This document shows, in pieces, positions 15,329 to 24,145 of a DNA stretch of 64,000 nt (its first letter is position 1; the number at the start of each line of letters is the position of its first letter). This DNA is from Paraburkholderia ginsengisoli NBRC 100965 (GTDB lineage Bacteria; Pseudomonadota; Gammaproteobacteria; Burkholderiales; Burkholderiaceae), in contig NZ_BBJF01000003.1 of NCBI RefSeq assembly GCF_000739735.1, positions 310,001 through 374,000 of the forward strand, in the 5' to 3' direction. The translations under genes and the position numbers were made by a program. The notes below the pieces were generated by a model. The model searched no databases, was not told where the DNA came from, and worked only from the letters and a program-made list of their open reading frames with translations.

Positions 15329-17001
15329 AGCGCGTGGTGTTGGCCCCCGTGGGTCGCGCGGTAGCTCTGGAGGCGCGCCGGGTCGATGCGTGCTGAAACA
15401 TCCTCGGTACTCCATGCGCGCGGCAGTGGGCCGCCCAGCGCGAAGTAGAGCAATGGCAGGTCGTACTCAGTCCCGCCACCGTCACAGCACATCACAGGTG
15501 GTGGGTCGAGTGGGATTGCAGCGATCCACTTTCTCAACTCGTCACGGAGTCGCGCATCCGCCAACGCTCGCGCGGGCACCTTGCCGAGTTGCGGAAGTAC
15601 GTGTGCTCGTACGAAGTCGCTGCACGCCTCGCGACTGAAGTCCGAGCGCTCGGCGTAGAACTCACTGCCGTCTTGGCCGACGATGCTGACGCTGATGAGT
15701 TCGGCGTTGTCGAGAGACGTGAACTCGGTATCAACGAAGTAGCGTGCCACGTTCGAGGCGCTGGTGGAGGCGGGCAATAGCGGGAGCACGGTCGCTCCCG
15801 CCTTGATCTGGCCGAGGTAGTCCGCCCACTTCTGCATCATCGCGCGGCGCTGGGAGAGGTGGGCAGTGCGGTTATATGCGCGCCCGAGTGGGTCTTTCAC
15901 GGCGTGCGCAAGCTGGGCCTCGATGATTGCCGCCGACACGCCAAGCACCTCCTCAAGGATCGTGCGCGCCATTGCGCGGAAGCCGTGACCCGTCATTGTG
16001 GCTCCGTCATACCCGAGGCGGCGCAGTGCGCTGTTGACGGTGTTATCCGACATGGGGCGGTCTTTCGTCCGCACGCTTGGGAACAGAAATCGGCCGTTGC
16101 CGGTAAGCGCGCGTAGCTCGCGCAGAATGGCGACGGCCTGAGACGAAAGCGGGACGATGTGCGCGCCGCCAGCCGCCTTTCCCTGCTTCGTGCGCTTCAT
16201 ACGCTCACCTGGTATCTCCCAGGTGCCACCGTCCAGGTCGAACTCGATCCATTCGGCGGCGCGCAGTTCTCCGGGCCGCTGAAAAAGCAGCGGGGCAAGG
16301 CGTAGCGCGCACGCCACAGGGAGCGTGCCCTGATAGCCGTCTATTGCGCGCAGTAGTTCGGCAACCTGCTTCGGCTCGGTGATGGCCGCCATGTGTTCGG
16401 TCTGTGTGGGCGGGAGCGCGCCGCGAAGGTCGGCGGTAATGTCGCGCTGGGCGCGGCCTGTGGCGACGGCATAGCGGCACGCCTGCCCGATGTTGGCGTG
16501 GAGTCGGTGGGCGGTTTCGAGCGCGCCGCGTTTCTCGATCCGGCGTAGCACATCGAGCACATCCGTGGGCGCGAGGTCAGCAATAGGTTTGCCGCCGATC
16601 CACGGGAAGGCGTCAATCTCCAGTCGTCGGAGGATGCGGTCTCCGTGACTCGCTGACCATGTGGGCGCGTACTTGGCGTGCCACTCGCGAGAGACCGCCT
16701 CGAACGAGTTCTCTGCGTTCAGGCGCTGCGTGCGCTTTTCTGCCTTCTTCGCTTCACCTGGATCAATGCCAGTCACCAGCTTCTCGCGCGCCTCGTCGCG
16801 TTTCTTGCGTGCAGCCGCAAGCGACACGTCCGGATAAACGCCGAGTGCCAATAGCTTCTCTTTGCCCGCCACCCGGTACTTGAGCCGCCAGTAACGCTGG
16901 CCTGCGGGTGTGACGTGCAGGAACAGGCCGCCGCCGTCAAACAGCTTGAAGGGTTTCTCGGCGGGCTTCGCGTTGCGGATAGTCGTGTTGGTGAGTGGCA
17001 T
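15247..17001 (-). CDS. P4-type tyrosine integrase fused to a C-terminal DEDDh exonuclease-like domain
   Basis: A 584-aa protein against the usual ~400-440 for this family. Residues ~1-95 are the arm-binding DUF4102-type domain (FDGGGLFLHVTPAGQRYWRL). Residues ~100-185 are the SAM-like core-binding domain. Residues ~205-400 are the catalytic domain with R242, K269 or K272, H339-x-x-R342, H366 and Y376. A second domain begins at ~418: YFVDTEF supplies D424 and E426, CCDGGGTEYD supplies D507 or D514, and HHALHD supplies H555 and D560, the DEDDh 3'-5' exonuclease pattern. The frame is uninterrupted. The ATG at 17001 starts the standard MPLTNTTIRNAKP. It lies next to ssrA with arm sites over its promoter. 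Integration at ssrA is inferred; the exonuclease role is unknown. Confidence 0.85.
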   Translation of the reverse strand: MPLTNTTIRNAKPAEKPFKLFDGGGLFLHVTPAGQRYWRLKYRVAGKEKLLALGVYPDVSLAAARKKRDEAREKLVTGIDPGEAKKAEKRTQRLNAENSFEAVSREWHAKYAPTWSASHGDRILRRLEIDAFPWIGGKPIADLAPTDVLDVLRRIEKRGALETAHRLHANIGQACRYAVATGRAQRDITADLRGALPPTQTEHMAAITEPKQVAELLRAIDGYQGTLPVACALRLAPLLFQRPGELRAAEWIEFDLDGGTWEIPGERMKRTKQGKAAGGAHIVPLSSQAVAILRELRALTGNGRFLFPSVRTKDRPMSDNTVNSALRRLGYDGATMTGHGFRAMARTILEEVLGVSAAIIEAQLAHAVKDPLGRAYNRTAHLSQRRAMMQKWADYLGQIKAGATVLPLLPASTSASNVARYFVDTEFTSLDNAELISVSIVGQDGSEFYAERSDFSREACSDFVRAHVLPQLGKVPARALADARLRDELRKWIAAIPLDPPPVMCCDGGGTEYDLPLLYFALGGPLPRAWSTEDVSARIDPARLQSYRATHGGQHHALHDARANAHAFREPEAEVIPITAVGGA

Positions 17002-17060
17002 GGGGGTATGTAGATGCTGGGGTATGCTTGCTACCCCCGAAAATACCCCTAAATACCCCT
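17002..17060. repeat. Five TACCCC-type arm sites upstream of the integrase
   Basis: GGGGGTA (17002-17008), GGGGTA (17019-17024), TACCCCC (17032-17038), ATACCCCT (17043-17050) and ATACCCCT (17053-17060) lie directly before the integrase ATG. The last three are in the same orientation as the two sites at the left end and share linking bases (CCCCCGAAAATA). Binding here could also repress the integrase gene. Confidence 0.5.
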
Positions 17061-17093
17061 TGCTGTCGATGGGCAAACTTTGCGGTGGATTGA

Positions 17094-17130
17094 AATAAAA
17101 AACCCGTGAAGCCTTGTGCTGTCACGGGTT
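17094..17130 (-). terminator. Intrinsic terminator of ssrA
   Basis: On the minus strand AACCCGTGA pairs with TCACGGGTT, followed by a T-rich tract. It lies about 35 bases after the mature tmRNA 3' end and, if the attachment core is inside the tmRNA end, was supplied by the element. Confidence 0.8.
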
Positions 17131-17164
17131 TCTTGGTGTGGCTGGTGAAACTTTGGAGTGTATA

Positions 17165-17534
17165 TGGTGGAGGCGGCGGGAATCGAACCCGCGTCCAGAA
17201 GCACTCTACGACCAGTTCTACATGTTTAGTTCTGTCATTTGATTTAACCCCAGTGACGCGGACGAACACGCTGCACTGAGGCGATTCACTAATTTTTCGA
17301 CCCGGGCGTCGTGACACCGCCAAGGCTTAACTGACGTATATGACCTCTGTCGGTATTGCTACCGGTCTTGCGACACTAGCCCGTCAGTGAACTAGGCAGA
17401 GGACGGCGGCCCTTAGGCTGCCAGTGCGAACGTATCGTCGTTTGCAGTTACGTTTTTCCCATTGATTAACGAGGTGACGGGTCCTCGACATGCCCTAGCC
17501 GCTTCGCAACCCCTGTCGAAACCAGGTCGCCCCC
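17165..17534 (-). ncRNA. ssrA: Transfer-messenger RNA (tmRNA)
   Basis: The minus-strand 5' end GGGGGCGACC pairs with the 3' CGCCTCC to form a 7-bp acceptor stem with a G3-U70 pair, the alanyl-tRNA synthetase signal. This is followed by discriminator A and CCA. The T-arm reads GGGTTCGATTCCCG. The tag frame near 17413-17445 encodes ANDDTFALAA and a stop. Length is 370 nt, standard for the family. It rescues stalled ribosomes and tags their products for proteolysis. The mobile element's right boundary coincides with its 3' end, and the gene remains complete. Confidence 0.95.
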
Positions 17535-17658
17535 GCGGTTCGTTGCTCATAATGTCTGAGCCAGACGCGGATTTTACAATAGATTGACGGCCGCGTCCTA
17601 TCTCATTGGCGTAGCGGCCGCTGTGGCGCTGCTGCCGGCCTTGCCGGCTCAATGCGCG

Positions 17659-18372
17659 TCAGCAGATGTCGCGCAGCAGCTTCTGCAGTTCCGCCGGCGA
17701 TTGCACGACGTGCTGCGCATGCCATTGCGTCGGCGGGATGTCGTTGCCGCAATAGCCGTATGCGGCCGCCACGGTCTTCATGCCGGCGGCAAAGCCTGCC
17801 TGCACGTCGCGCAGGTCGTCACCCACGTAGATGACACGTTCCGGCGCCATGTCCAGTTCGCGTGCGGCGTGCAGCAAAGGCGCCGGGTGCGGCTTCGAAT
17901 GCGCAGTCGTGTCGCCGCTCACCACGCAGCCCGCGCGCTCCTCGAGGCCCAGTTGCGCGATCAGCGGCTCGGTCAGCCGAGCCACCTTGTTCGTGACGAT
18001 GCCCCAGCGCACGCCCCGTGCATCGAGTTCGTCGAGCAGTTCGGGGATGCCGGGAAACAGCGTCGTCTCGATGCACAAATCCGCTTCGTAGTTGGCGAGA
18101 AATTCTTCGCGCATCGACGCAAACTCGTGGTCGTCCGGGCCGATGCCGAACGCCCCGCCGATCAGGCCGCGCGCCCCAGCGGACGCCAGCGGGCGCAGGT
18201 CTTCGAGCGGCACCATGTCGAGTCCGCGGTCGTGGCGCATCTTGTTGACGGCGGCGGCAAGATCGGGTGCCGTATCGGCGAGCGTGCCGTCGAGGTCGAA
18301 AAGCACGGCCTGGCAAAGACCGAGCGCGTCGTCGTTGTCTTCGCGTTGGGGCAGGGGGGTAGGATCGCTCAT
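17659..18372 (-). CDS. gph: Phosphoglycolate phosphatase (HAD family)
   Basis: A 237-aa HAD-superfamily hydrolase that converts 2-phosphoglycolate, formed by DNA repair or Rubisco side reactions, to glycolate. Motif I DLDGTLADT is at 26-34 with nucleophile D26 and acid D28. Motif II is in GIVTNK (~123-128). The motif III Lys is in HSKPHP, and motif IV is YVGDDLRDVQAG (~196-207). The helical cap between ~35 and 105 is the type seen in Gph. It lies 30 bases downstream of ubiG on the same strand, an arrangement conserved in Burkholderia and many other proteobacteria. An ATG start is used. Confidence 0.9.
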   Translation of the reverse strand: MSDPTPLPQREDNDDALGLCQAVLFDLDGTLADTAPDLAAAVNKMRHDRGLDMVPLEDLRPLASAGARGLIGGAFGIGPDDHEFASMREEFLANYEADLCIETTLFPGIPELLDELDARGVRWGIVTNKVARLTEPLIAQLGLEERAGCVVSGDTTAHSKPHPAPLLHAARELDMAPERVIYVGDDLRDVQAGFAAGMKTVAAAYGYCGNDIPPTQWHAQHVVQSPAELQKLLRDIC

Positions 18373-18402
18373 TGTTCGATTAGTCCGGCGGGTCGGGGCG
18401 GC

Positions 18403-19101
18403 TCAGGCGTCGCGGCGGCAAGCGAGCATGTAGTTCACGCTCGTGTCGGCGGACAGCGTGAAATGCTTGCCGAGCGGGTTGTAGACGATGCCTTTGATGT
18501 CGGCCGTGCGCAGACCGGCGGCGCGCACGAAGCTCGCCAACTCCGACGGACGGATGAAGCGCGCGTAGTCGTGCGTGCCCTTGGGCAGCATCCGCGCGAT
18601 ATATTCGGCGCCGATCACCGCAAACAGGTACGACTTCACGTTGCGGTTCAACGTGGAAAAGAACACCCAGCCGCCGGGTTTCACCAGCGTCTTGCACGCT
18701 GCGACGATCGCGGCGGGTTCGGGCACGTGTTCGAGCATTTCCATGCAGGTGACCACGTCGTATGTGCCCGGTTCGCGGGCGGCTAGCGCCTCGGCGGCGA
18801 TTTCTTCGTAATTGACGGTTACACCACTTTCAAGGCTGTGAAGATCGGCGACGCCGAGCGCCTGCGTCGACAGGTCGATGCCTTTCACGTGCGCGCCGAG
18901 TCCCGCCATCGACTCGGACAGGATGCCGCCGCCGCAGCCGATATCCAGCACGTTCTTGCCCGCGAGATGCGCGTGGGCGTCGATCCAGCTGAGGCGGATG
19001 GGATTGAGTTCGTGCAGCGGCTTGAATTCGGCATTCGGGTCCCACCACCGATGCGCGAGGTCGCTGAATTTCTGTAGTTCGTGGGGATCGGCGTTGGTCA
19101 T
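18403..19101 (-). CDS. ubiG: Bifunctional ubiquinone O-methyltransferase (3-demethylubiquinol/2-polyprenyl-6-hydroxyphenol)
   Basis: A 232-aa class I SAM-dependent methyltransferase that performs both O-methylations of ubiquinone synthesis. SAM-binding motif [10 protein letters not shown] is at 51-59. The N-terminal [20 protein letters not shown] and the [10 protein letters not shown] segment are characteristic of UbiG, as is [19 protein letters not shown] (~148-166). Length is as usual. It is transcribed leftward into gph, probably as one operon, and lies 225 bases from the convergent-side end of the ompA gene. Confidence 0.93.
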   Translation of the reverse strand: MTNADPHELQKFSDLAHRWWDPNAEFKPLHELNPIRLSWIDAHAHLAGKNVLDIGCGGGILSESMAGLGAHVKGIDLSTQALGVADLHSLESGVTVNYEEIAAEALAAREPGTYDVVTCMEMLEHVPEPAAIVAACKTLVKPGGWVFFSTLNRNVKSYLFAVIGAEYIARMLPKGTHDYARFIRPSELASFVRAAGLRTADIKGIVYNPLGKHFTLSADTSVNYMLACRRDA

Positions 19102-19277
19102 GGCGGAAGCTGCCTCGATGAGAGCGGTGAGCGGGCGCTCGAGGATAAACCCTGAGTATATAGGTCGAGGGACAGGGCGGCAAAAGGGCGGCGTGACGCG
19201 CGGCTACGGGGCCGCACGGACAGTGCTCTCGTCCACGGCCCGCAGGCCGCTGCCTGTATCGCGGCTCGGGCGCGCAT

Positions 19278-19305
19278 AAAAAAAGCCCCGCCGGAGCGGG
19301 GCTTC
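19278..19305 (-). terminator. Intrinsic terminator of the OmpA-family gene
   Basis: On the minus strand AAGCCCCGCTCCGGCGGGGC followed by TTTTTTT, about 20 bases after the stop codon. Confidence 0.9.
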
Positions 19306-19326
19306 GATACCGCGGCAATAAGGACC

Positions 19327-19974
19327 TTATTGCTTCGGCGTACCGACAACTTCGACTTCCACGCGACGATCCGGTGCGAGGCAGGCGATGAGTTGCTTGT
19401 GGTTCTTCTGGTTGCAACCAGTCGTGACCGGGTTGCGCTTGCCCTTGCCTTCCGTATAGATACGGTTGGCTTCGACACCCTTGCTGACCAGGAATGCCTT
19501 CACAGCTTGCGCACGGCGCATCGACAGACGGTCGTTATACTTGTCCGTACCGATACGGTCCGTGTGACCCGTTGCGACGACGACTTCCAGGTTGATACCT
19601 TGAATCTTCGATGCCAGTTCGCTCAGCTTGTCCTTGCCAGCCGGCTTCAGGATTGCCTTGTCGAAATCGAACAGAGCGTCAGCTTGATACGTAATCTTTT
19701 CGCTAGAGATAGCCGGTGCAGGTGCGACCGGTGCCGGCGGCGTCGGAGCCTGGGCAACCAGGGCGCCGTCGCACTTGGCGTTGGCCGTTGCCGGCGTCCA
19801 GAATGCATCGCGCCAGCAAAGCTCGTTCGTGCCGTTCATCCACACGTATTCGCCGGTACCATTCACCCAGTTGTCGTTCGTAGCTTGTCGCGACGCCGGC
19901 ACCGACTGCGCCACGGCGGATGCAGCCATAACTGCGGTAGCTGCAATGAACGCGAGCTTTGAAAGTTTATTCAT
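19327..19974 (-). CDS. ompA: OmpA-family outer membrane protein, peptidoglycan-binding
   Basis: A 215-aa exported protein. Residues 1-22 form a Sec signal peptide ending AVAQ. A short variable part (~23-90, with TNDNWVNGTGEYVWMNGTNE) and a Pro/Ala linker follow. Residues ~100-212 are the OmpA C-terminal domain with LFDFDKAILKPAGK and TGHTDRIGTDKYNDRLSMRR, which binds peptidoglycan diaminopimelate. It lacks the eight-stranded barrel of E. coli OmpA, as is common for Burkholderia proteins at this locus. A GAGGAG site is 6-8 bases before the ATG. The gene is monocistronic with its own terminator. Confidence 0.88.
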   Translation of the reverse strand: MNKLSKLAFIAATAVMAASAVAQSVPASRQATNDNWVNGTGEYVWMNGTNELCWRDAFWTPATANAKCDGALVAQAPTPPAPVAPAPAISSEKITYQADALFDFDKAILKPAGKDKLSELASKIQGINLEVVVATGHTDRIGTDKYNDRLSMRRAQAVKAFLVSKGVEANRIYTEGKGKRNPVTTGCNQKNHKQLIACLAPDRRVEVEVVGTPKQ

Positions 19975-20451
19975 ATTTCTCCTCTCGAAATTGAGATTAC
20001 CGCAGGTTTACTGCGAGCCTGTTGACGAAGACAAGTCATACATTGCTCGAAGTATAACATTGGTGTGGAACAAAAAACGTGGTGTGTAGACTTCGAGCAG
20101 TGTCTAACTCTTTGTGCGTTGGCATTTTGCCATATCGTTCCCTTCCGACGATAAAAAAATCCGCCCCCGATCAAATCGCCCTTTAATTGTGGTGCTTGCG
20201 CAACAGAAGCAATCCCCGGAAGGCACCGCCAGTCATGGCTGAGCGGCGGATTGCCCCACGCACGAATCGCGCCTGACCGGATCGAAAATGAGGTCCGGCC
20301 AGACGTTTCGCTGACCTTCCTCTAATAGGTATACGTACCCTCGGCGGGAGCGGATTCGCGGCATGTTAGAATCGCGTGATGCGTTGCGCCTGCAATGCTT
20401 ACGCGAAGGCGCGGAGTGATTCGTCGCCTTGGCATGTAAAAGATACGGATA
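19975..20451. promoter_or_regulatory. Divergent control region between ompA and gyrA
   Basis: A minus-strand TATACT (20051-20056) is a likely -10 for ompA without a good -35. It is bracketed by a perfect inverted repeat GCTCGAAG (20045-20052) and CTTCGAGC (20091-20098). On the plus strand TGTTAGAAT (20364-20372) is an extended -10 for gyrA. I see no coding frame or RNA gene in the 477 bases. Confidence 0.4.
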
Positions 20452-23088
20452 ATGGATCAATTCGCCAAAGAGACTCTGCCAATCTCCCTAGAGGAGGAAA
20501 TGCGCCGTTCGTATCTCGACTACGCGATGAGCGTGATCGTAGGGCGTGCGCTTCCCGATGTTCGCGATGGCCTGAAGCCGGTGCACCGGCGCGTGCTGTA
20601 CGCGATGCACGAACTGAACAACGACTGGAACCGCGCGTACAAGAAGTCGGCGCGTATTGTCGGCGACGTCATCGGTAAATATCACCCGCACGGCGACACG
20701 GCTGTTTACGACACCATCGTCCGGATGGCGCAGGACTTCTCGTTGCGCTACATGCTGGTGGACGGCCAGGGCAACTTCGGTTCGGTCGACGGCGACAACG
20801 CCGCGGCGATGCGTTACACCGAAATCCGCATGGCGAAGATCGGCCACGAACTGCTGGCCGACATCGACAAGGAAACGGTCGACTTCACGCCGAACTATGA
20901 CGGCAGCGAAAACGAACCGGCCATCCTGCCCGCGCGCATTCCCAACCTGTTGATCAACGGCTCGTCCGGCATCGCGGTCGGCATGGCGACCAACATTCCG
21001 CCGCACAACCTCAACGAGGTCGTCGACGCCTGCCAGCATCTGCTGAAGAACCCGGAAGCCACGATCGACGAACTGATCGAGATCATTCCGGCGCCGGATT
21101 TCCCGACCGCCGGCATCATCTACGGCGTGGCCGGCGTGCGCGACGGCTATCGCACGGGCCGCGGGCGCGTGGTGATGCGCGCGCTGACGCACTTCGAGGA
21201 AATCGATCGCGGCCAGCGCATGGCGATCATCGTCGACGAGCTGCCGTACCAGGTGAACAAGCGCTCGCTGCTGGAGCGCATCGCCGAGCTGGTCAACGAG
21301 AAGAAGCTCGAAGGCATCTCCGATATCCGCGACGAGTCCGACAAGAGCGGCATGCGCGTCGTGATCGAGCTGAAGCGCGGCGAAGTGCCGGAAGTGGTGC
21401 TGAACAATCTGTATAAGGCCACGCAGCTTCAGGATACCTTCGGGATGAACATGGTCGCGCTGGTCGACGGCCAGCCGAAGCTGCTGAACCTGAAGGAAAT
21501 GCTGTCGTGCTTCCTGTCGCATCGCCGGGAAGTGTTGACGCGGCGCACTGTATACGAACTGCGCAAGGCTCGTGAACGCGGCCACGTGCTCGAAGGCCTC
21601 GCGGTCGCGCTCGCCAACATCGACGAGTTCATCGCGATCATCAAGGCCGCGCCGACTCCGCCGATCGCCAAGCAGGAATTGATGGCGCGTCCGTGGGATT
21701 CGTCGCTGGTGCGCGAAATGTTGTCGCGCGCCGAGACGGAAAACGCGACGGCGGGCGGTCGCGAAGCCTATCGTCCGGACGGGTTGAACCCGTCGTTCGG
21801 TATGCAATCCGACGGCCTCTACCGTCTGTCCGACACCCAGGCTCAGGAAATTCTGCAGATGCGTCTGCAGCGCCTGACCGGTCTGGAGCAGGACAAGATC
21901 ATCGGCGAGTACCGCGAAGTGATGGCGCAAATCGCCGACCTGCTCGACATTCTGGCTCGCCCGGAACGTATTACGGCGATCATCGTCGACGAACTCACGT
22001 CGATCAAGGCTGAATTCGGCGATGCGCGCCGCTCGAAGATCGAGTTGAACGCAACCGAACTGAACACCGAAGACCTGATTACGCCGCAGGAAATGGTCGT
22101 GACCATGTCGCATGCGGGCTACGTGAAATCGCAGCCGCTGTCCGAGTACAGCGCGCAGAAGCGGGGTGGTCGCGGCAAGCAGGCCACGGCGATGAAGGAA
22201 GACGACTGGATCGACACGTTGTTCATCGCGAACACGCACGATCACATTCTGTGCTTCTCGAATCGCGGTCGCGTCTACAGCGTGAAGGTCTACGAAGTTC
22301 CGCAAGGTTCGCGGAACTCGCGAGGTCGTCCGATCATCAATATCTTCCCGCTGCAGGAAGGCGAAAAGATTACGGTCGTCTTGCCGGTCAAGGAATTTTC
22401 GGCAGACAAATTCGTCTTTATGGGCACCGCGTTGGGAACCGTAAAGAAGACGCCGCTGGAAGCCTTCGGCCGCGTGTTGCGCAAGGGTATTATTGCGGTC
22501 GGTCTGGATGACGGCGATTACCTGATCGGCGCGGCCATCACGGACGGCCAGCATGACGTGATGCTGTTCTCGGATTCGGGCAAGGCGGTTCGCTTCGACG
22601 AGAACGACGTGCGTCCGATGGGCCGCGAGGCGCGCGGTGTGCGCGGCATGCAGCTCGAAGACGGACAGAGCGTGATCGCGTTGCTGGTCGCCGGCGACGA
22701 GCAGCAGTCGGTGCTCACCGCCACCGAAAACGGCTTCGGCAAGCGCACGCCGATCATCGAATACACCCGTCACGGTCGCGGCACGAAGGGCATGATCGCG
22801 ATCCAGACGTCGGAGCGTAATGGCAAGGTGGTCGCCGCGACGCTGGTGGATCAAGAGGCGCAGATCATGCTGATCACCAATACGGGCGTGCTGATTCGTA
22901 CGCGCGTGTCGGAAATTCGCGAAATGGGACGTGCAACCCAAGGTGTTACACTCATCAGCCTTGACGAAGGGACCAAGCTTTCCGGTCTGCAACAGGTTGC
23001 TGAGGCCGAAGCCGAAGGTGAAGTGGAAGGCGACGTCGAAGGCCCTGCCGAAGGTGACAACGGCAGTGAGGACGGTGGCGCAGCCTGA
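20452..23088 (+). CDS. gyrA: DNA gyrase subunit A
   Basis: An 878-aa type II topoisomerase subunit that cleaves and religates DNA during negative supercoiling, partnered by GyrB. The catalytic tyrosine is Y122 in AMRYTEIRM. The quinolone region reads [17 protein letters not shown], with T83 where E. coli has Ser and the usual D87. The GyrA box is QKRGGRG (~565). Six beta-pinwheel blades occupy the C-terminal third. A strongly acidic tail (~850-878) ends the protein, as in E. coli, where it regulates wrapping. Upstream is an extended -10; a secreted DUF2059 protein gene follows 128 bases downstream. Confidence 0.97.
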   Translation: MDQFAKETLPISLEEEMRRSYLDYAMSVIVGRALPDVRDGLKPVHRRVLYAMHELNNDWNRAYKKSARIVGDVIGKYHPHGDTAVYDTIVRMAQDFSLRYMLVDGQGNFGSVDGDNAAAMRYTEIRMAKIGHELLADIDKETVDFTPNYDGSENEPAILPARIPNLLINGSSGIAVGMATNIPPHNLNEVVDACQHLLKNPEATIDELIEIIPAPDFPTAGIIYGVAGVRDGYRTGRGRVVMRALTHFEEIDRGQRMAIIVDELPYQVNKRSLLERIAELVNEKKLEGISDIRDESDKSGMRVVIELKRGEVPEVVLNNLYKATQLQDTFGMNMVALVDGQPKLLNLKEMLSCFLSHRREVLTRRTVYELRKARERGHVLEGLAVALANIDEFIAIIKAAPTPPIAKQELMARPWDSSLVREMLSRAETENATAGGREAYRPDGLNPSFGMQSDGLYRLSDTQAQEILQMRLQRLTGLEQDKIIGEYREVMAQIADLLDILARPERITAIIVDELTSIKAEFGDARRSKIELNATELNTEDLITPQEMVVTMSHAGYVKSQPLSEYSAQKRGGRGKQATAMKEDDWIDTLFIANTHDHILCFSNRGRVYSVKVYEVPQGSRNSRGRPIINIFPLQEGEKITVVLPVKEFSADKFVFMGTALGTVKKTPLEAFGRVLRKGIIAVGLDDGDYLIGAAITDGQHDVMLFSDSGKAVRFDENDVRPMGREARGVRGMQLEDGQSVIALLVAGDEQQSVLTATENGFGKRTPIIEYTRHGRGTKGMIAIQTSERNGKVVAATLVDQEAQIMLITNTGVLIRTRVSEIREMGRATQGVTLISLDEGTKLSGLQQVAEAEAEGEVEGDVEGPAEGDNGSEDGGAA

Positions 23089-23216
23089 TCCGCGTCGGCA
23101 GATTTCAGTCTCGGTTAATGGTTGAAAGCTATGCTGCGCCGGGAATAAGGGCGTGTCGGATCGATACGCGTCCCGCGCAGCGCGCAGTTCAAGTTAATTT
23201 CTCTTAGGGAGTAATG

Positions 23217-23819
23217 ATGCAAAAACGATTCAAACAACTGATGTTGCTGGCTGCCCTCGTGCCGACCTTCGCTATGGCTCAAGCACTGCAAAGCCAGGCC
23301 CCGGCGGCCCCGGCTGCTGCCGCAGCACCGGTTGACCCGGCCAAGCAGGCTGCGATCAAGGACCTGCTGGACGCAATCGACGCGCAGAAGCTGGTCGGCG
23401 CGATCGGCAACAGCGCGCAAATGCAAGCCAAGCAACTGGTTCCGGCTATCCTGTCGGACGCGCTGAGCGAAAACAAGACGATGACGGACAAGCAGAAGCA
23501 GGCATCCGTCCCGGCGCTGCAAAAGAACGCCGTGCCGAAGCTGGTTGACGGCGCAGGTCAAGTGTTCGCAACGGACAGCTTCCGTCAGGACGCGATGCAA
23601 GCTCAGTACGACGCGTACGCGAAGTACTACAGCACGTCGGAAATCAAGGATCTGACCGCGTTCTACAAGAGCGCGACCGGCCGCAAGTTCATCCAGGTCC
23701 AGGACCAGGTGGGCCGCGACGTCGTGAACGGCCTGATGCAAAAGTACATGCCGCAATCGATCAAGGCAACGCGCGACCAGGCTGACAAGGAAGTTGCTTC
23801 GGTCAAGCCGGCCAAGTAA
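23217..23819 (+). CDS. DUF2059 domain secreted protein
   Basis: A 200-aa protein with a signal peptide (residues ~1-21, ending TFAMAQA), an Ala/Pro-rich linker and a DUF2059 helical domain at ~45-195 (AAIKDLLDAIDAQKLVGAI; then EIKDLTAFYKSATGRKFIQ). DUF2059 proteins are periplasmic with no settled function. The UAGGGA site at 23205-23210 is spaced for the second of two adjacent ATGs (23217), while 23214 is an equally readable start. The gene sits between gyrA and serC, a conserved Burkholderia position. Confidence 0.85.
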   Translation: MQKRFKQLMLLAALVPTFAMAQALQSQAPAAPAAAAAPVDPAKQAAIKDLLDAIDAQKLVGAIGNSAQMQAKQLVPAILSDALSENKTMTDKQKQASVPALQKNAVPKLVDGAGQVFATDSFRQDAMQAQYDAYAKYYSTSEIKDLTAFYKSATGRKFIQVQDQVGRDVVNGLMQKYMPQSIKATRDQADKEVASVKPAK

Positions 23820-23926
23820 TCCAGCTCAAGAGGCTGCGCTGACATCGCGCGAGCCGCTGCTTGATACGCGCGCCTGGTAGGCGGTACGGCGCGCCGGGTT
23901 TGGCGGGTTGACGGTGACAATGCGAT

Positions 23927-23967
23927 AATGGCCGTTTGCGCACACGCGCAGACGGCCATTTTCTTTT
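23927..23967 (+). terminator. Intrinsic terminator after the DUF2059 gene
   Basis: AATGGCCGT pairs with ACGGCCATT around a loop that itself contains a TGCG...CGCA stem, followed by TTCTTTT. The rest of the 326-base gap before serC holds no supported gene. Confidence 0.75.
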
Positions 23968-24145
23968 GTGGCGCGAAAACCCGGTGGTTTCGCTGTGGCA
24001 ATTCGTTTTGGCCGAGGTTCGCGCCAACGAAACCACGTCGTCGAACTCGCATGGCCCGTTTCACTGTGGCTGCGTTTGCAGCGGCCGCCTTCGCCGATTT
24101 TTGCGCGATCTTTTATTTTTCGCGCCCGCTTCCCAGGACTTCACG

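Larger units (their letters stand above)
447..17187. mobile_element. Integrated phage-satellite-like or reduced prophage element at ssrA
   Basis: The element separates chromosomal tolC from the ssrA-gph-ubiG block. It abuts the 3' end of tmRNA, a standard target of P4-type integrases, and its integrase gene is the last gene on the ssrA side. Contents are a phage-type replication and regulation module, a 12-copy repeat array, one cargo gene, and a tail-like operon. No capsid, portal, large terminase, protease, holin or sheath gene is visible. Several genes use codons and AT-richer stretches unlike the flanking core genes. Ends are placed from a degenerate duplicate of the tmRNA 3' end at 447-469. 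Mobility is doubtful because the replicative primase/helicase is frameshifted. Confidence 0.85.

Noticed and set aside
17584..18786. 400-codon plus-strand frame opposite gph and ubiG
   Set aside because: Antisense to two clear core genes.
20488..22992. 834-codon minus-strand open frame inside gyrA
   Set aside because: It is exactly antisense to gyrA, low-complexity in His/Arg/Gln, and has no ribosome site; such frames are common in GC-rich genes.
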